A stretch of 55,638 nt of DNA from Clostridium sp. (GTDB taxonomy: Bacteria; Bacillota; Clostridia; Clostridiales; Clostridiaceae), in NCBI RefSeq assembly GCF_030532265.1, contig NZ_JAUNLM010000010.1, positions 1 through 55,638 on the forward strand, in the 5' to 3' direction. The notes beneath the pieces were generated by a model. That model saw only the letters and a program-made list of their open reading frames with translations. It did not search any database and was not told the DNA's origin. Shown piece by piece: positions 54,283-55,638 of this stretch (positions within the stretch are counted from its first letter, which is position 1; each line of letters opens with the position of its first letter). The position numbers and the translations under genes were made by a program.

Positions 54283-55476
54283 TTGAGAGAAAAATTAAAA
54301 GAATTAATGGGAGATATAAAAGTATTTATTATAAAAAATAAAATTATAGTTGTTTTTTCTGTATTAATGATATTTTTAATAATGGGTTACATGTTAGGAA
54401 GTATTAATAGTAATAAAGAAAGTGTAATGAAAAAATTTGAATTAGGACTTGAAGAGGGAAGCTATAATAAACTTAAAGATGTACTAAGAATAAATGGAAA
54501 GAAAATTTCAAGAAAAGAATTAAAGCCTTTAATAGAATATTATAAAGGAGAAAACTCAGAAGTAAATACTATAGTAGATGCTTTAAATAGTACTGGTAAA
54601 AGTAAGGTATTTGAACTTAAAGAAGATAAAGAATTATTTTTAGATGATTATTATATAAGTTTAAAAACTTTAGAGTTAAAAGTTACAAGTAATTATAAAG
54701 ATGCTTCTATTTATTTAAATGATAATAGTATAAAGCAAGGTGAAGTATTAAAAAATTTAATACCTGGTATTTATAAATTAAGTGGAAATCTTAAAAATAA
54801 ATATGGTGAAATGAAATCAACAGAAAATATTGTTTTAATGGATAATAAGGATGTAGAACTTAAATTAAATGGATTATTAGTTAGTGTAGAAAGTGAGTTT
54901 AAAGATGCTAATGTACTTGTAAATGGAGAAAATAGTGAAATAAAAGTTTCTGATTTTAAAAATATAGGACCTATGCCATCAGACGGAAGTATAAAGCTCT
55001 CACTAAGTAATAATTTCCCTTGGGGAACAATAAAAGGGGAAGAAGTAACAGTAAAAGATGTTCCAAATATATCATTAAGTTTAAATATAACTAATGATAA
55101 GCTTTGGAGTGAGATAGATAATACTATGAATTTATTTTATAAGAGTGTGTTTAATTCTTTAAATAATGAAGATAAAAATGAAATACAACTAACAACAGAG
55201 GGAACTAAAAATAAAATATATTCTATATTAGAAGAAAAATATTTTATATTAAAAAATAAATATACCTTAATATCTCTAGAATTAGATAAGGAAAAAAGTA
55301 AATTTCAATATAAAAATGGAGAGTATATAGGGACCGTTGTTTGTAATGCAAATTATGATACTAGTAAAGTTTTATTTGGAATTGGTAGGGAAGAAAAAAG
55401 CAAAAAGTTTTTAACAAAAGTATTATATAAGAATAATGAATGGATTATAACAGATATAGAAAATTTTTCATTGTAA
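54283..55476 (+). CDS. TcaA/YvbJ-like membrane protein without zinc ribbon
   Basis: A 397-residue protein with one transmembrane helix (residues 22-39) and a large extracellular part. The region after the helix (SVMKKFELGLEEGSYNKLKD) resembles the first TcaA domain. Two similar beta-rich modules follow (VTSNYKDASIYLNDNSIKQG and VESEFKDANVLVNGENSEIK), then a C-terminal NTF2-like domain. Most TcaA/YvbJ proteins begin with a zinc ribbon, which is missing here: there is no Cys before the helix. Function is unknown; TcaA of Staphylococcus is linked to glycopeptide resistance. The TTG start follows AGGTGGGAG. Confidence 0.7.
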   Translation: MREKLKELMGDIKVFIIKNKIIVVFSVLMIFLIMGYMLGSINSNKESVMKKFELGLEEGSYNKLKDVLRINGKKISRKELKPLIEYYKGENSEVNTIVDALNSTGKSKVFELKEDKELFLDDYYISLKTLELKVTSNYKDASIYLNDNSIKQGEVLKNLIPGIYKLSGNLKNKYGEMKSTENIVLMDNKDVELKLNGLLVSVESEFKDANVLVNGENSEIKVSDFKNIGPMPSDGSIKLSLSNNFPWGTIKGEEVTVKDVPNISLSLNITNDKLWSEIDNTMNLFYKSVFNSLNNEDKNEIQLTTEGTKNKIYSILEEKYFILKNKYTLISLELDKEKSKFQYKNGEYIGTVVCNANYDTSKVLFGIGREEKSKKFLTKVLYKNNEWIITDIENFSL

Positions 55477-55478
55477 AT

Positions 55479-55515
55479 AAATCATACATGCCTTGATTGC
55501 ATGTATGATTTAAAT
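55479..55515 (+). terminator. Terminator after the TcaA-like gene
   Basis: AAATCATACATG and CATGTATGATTT form a 12-bp stem around CCTTGATTG. The AAATAAAAA following weakens the plus-strand T-tail, so the assignment is moderate. Confidence 0.6.
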
Positions 55516-55520
55516 AAAAA

Positions 55521-55546
55521 AACCTGTACTAAAATTAGCACAGGTT
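55521..55546 (-). terminator. Terminator for the minus-strand gene at the right edge
   Basis: AACCTGTACT and AGCACAGGTT form a 10-bp stem with one mismatch. The A-run at 55515-55520 gives the U-tail on the minus strand. Confidence 0.75.
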
Positions 55547-55555
55547 AAAGGGTTA

Positions 55556-55585
55556 TGTTCATTTAAGAAAGGGAATAAATGAACA
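55556..55585 (-). other. Stem-loop in the 3' region of the right-edge gene
   Basis: TGTTCATTTA and TAAATGAACA form a perfect 10-bp stem with a 10-base purine-rich loop. It lies between the stop of the edge gene and the terminator and may stabilise the 3' end of the message. Confidence 0.5.
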
Positions 55586-55596
55586 TTTTGTGGGGT

Positions 55597-55638
55597 TTAT
55601 TTAAACTCTATAGCGTTTGCTAATAGAGTGGTATGGGC
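55597..55638 (-). CDS. C-terminal end of an unidentified gene, cut by the window edge
   Basis: An open reading frame on the minus strand ends with TAA at 55597-55599 and reads through the window edge; its last residues would be AHTTLLANAIEFK. A second frame, ending at 55601-55603, is also open, so the exact frame is uncertain. A minus-strand terminator downstream supports a gene ending here. Nothing can be said about the product. Confidence 0.4.
   Translation of the reverse strand, partial: AHTTLLANAIEFK

Overview
The window is very AT-rich, strongly codon-biased, densely packed DNA from a spore-forming anaerobic firmicute, most likely Clostridium sensu stricto. Support comes from an alpha/beta-type small acid-soluble spore protein, a tyrosyl T-box leader, purine-rich ribosome binding sites, frequent TTG/GTG starts and several clostridial gene families. 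The species cannot be fixed from the sequence alone. I saw no rRNA, tRNA, prophage, insertion sequence or CRISPR array.

Region 1 (about 180-9580) is a molybdenum operon. A Nas/Nap-type molybdopterin oxidoreductase, probably nitrate reductase, leads genes for cofactor synthesis and molybdate uptake: moeA, mobA, mobB, mogA/moaB, modA, modB, a second MoeA-like protein with a cysteine-rich tail, moaC, moaA and a MOSC-domain protein. A CRP/FNR-type palindrome lies upstream. The genes for ModC, MoaD and MoaE are not in the operon.

Region 2 (9588-23860) holds ordinary chromosomal genes: a YjeM-type amino acid transporter, two tandem YhgE/Pip membrane proteins, an AI-2E-family permease, the spore protein, a P1-family (Ntn) peptidase, an ECF transporter S component, PspC, a stand-alone RecB/Cas4-like nuclease with a predicted Fe-S cluster, a Nudix hydrolase, a PheB-type ACT protein behind a double TGTATACA operator, a GNAT and an HD-domain protein.

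Region 3 (23994-40745) is the main accessory system, a choline-degrading bacterial microcompartment. It starts with an iron-dependent alcohol dehydrogenase and a MerR-type regulator. Then comes a long operon: DMT-like transporter, small probable winged-helix protein, shell proteins, two aldehyde dehydrogenase paralogues, choline trimethylamine-lyase CutC and its activase CutD, EutS-, EutP-, EutT-, EutJ-, EutN- and EutQ-like accessory proteins, PduL-type phosphotransacylase and further shell proteins. The logic is choline to trimethylamine plus acetaldehyde, then acetyl-CoA and acetyl-phosphate, or ethanol through the separate dehydrogenase. The operon has a MerR-style promoter with a 20-bp spacer carrying a dyad. 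The first aldehyde dehydrogenase has Ser in place of the catalytic Cys, and the EutT-like protein sits in a pathway that needs no B12. These are the strongest leads for undescribed biology.

Region 4 (40746-55638) contains a 44-residue basic protein, a GNAT, a Nudix hydrolase, RecQ, a YciI-like protein, aspartate 4-decarboxylase, tyrosyl-tRNA synthetase with its T-box leader, a Ca2+/H+ antiporter, a nitroreductase, an AlaX-type editing protein, a FUSC-type membrane protein, a PHP phosphatase, an unknown 116-residue protein, a TcaA-like membrane protein and the 3' end of a convergent gene at the right edge.
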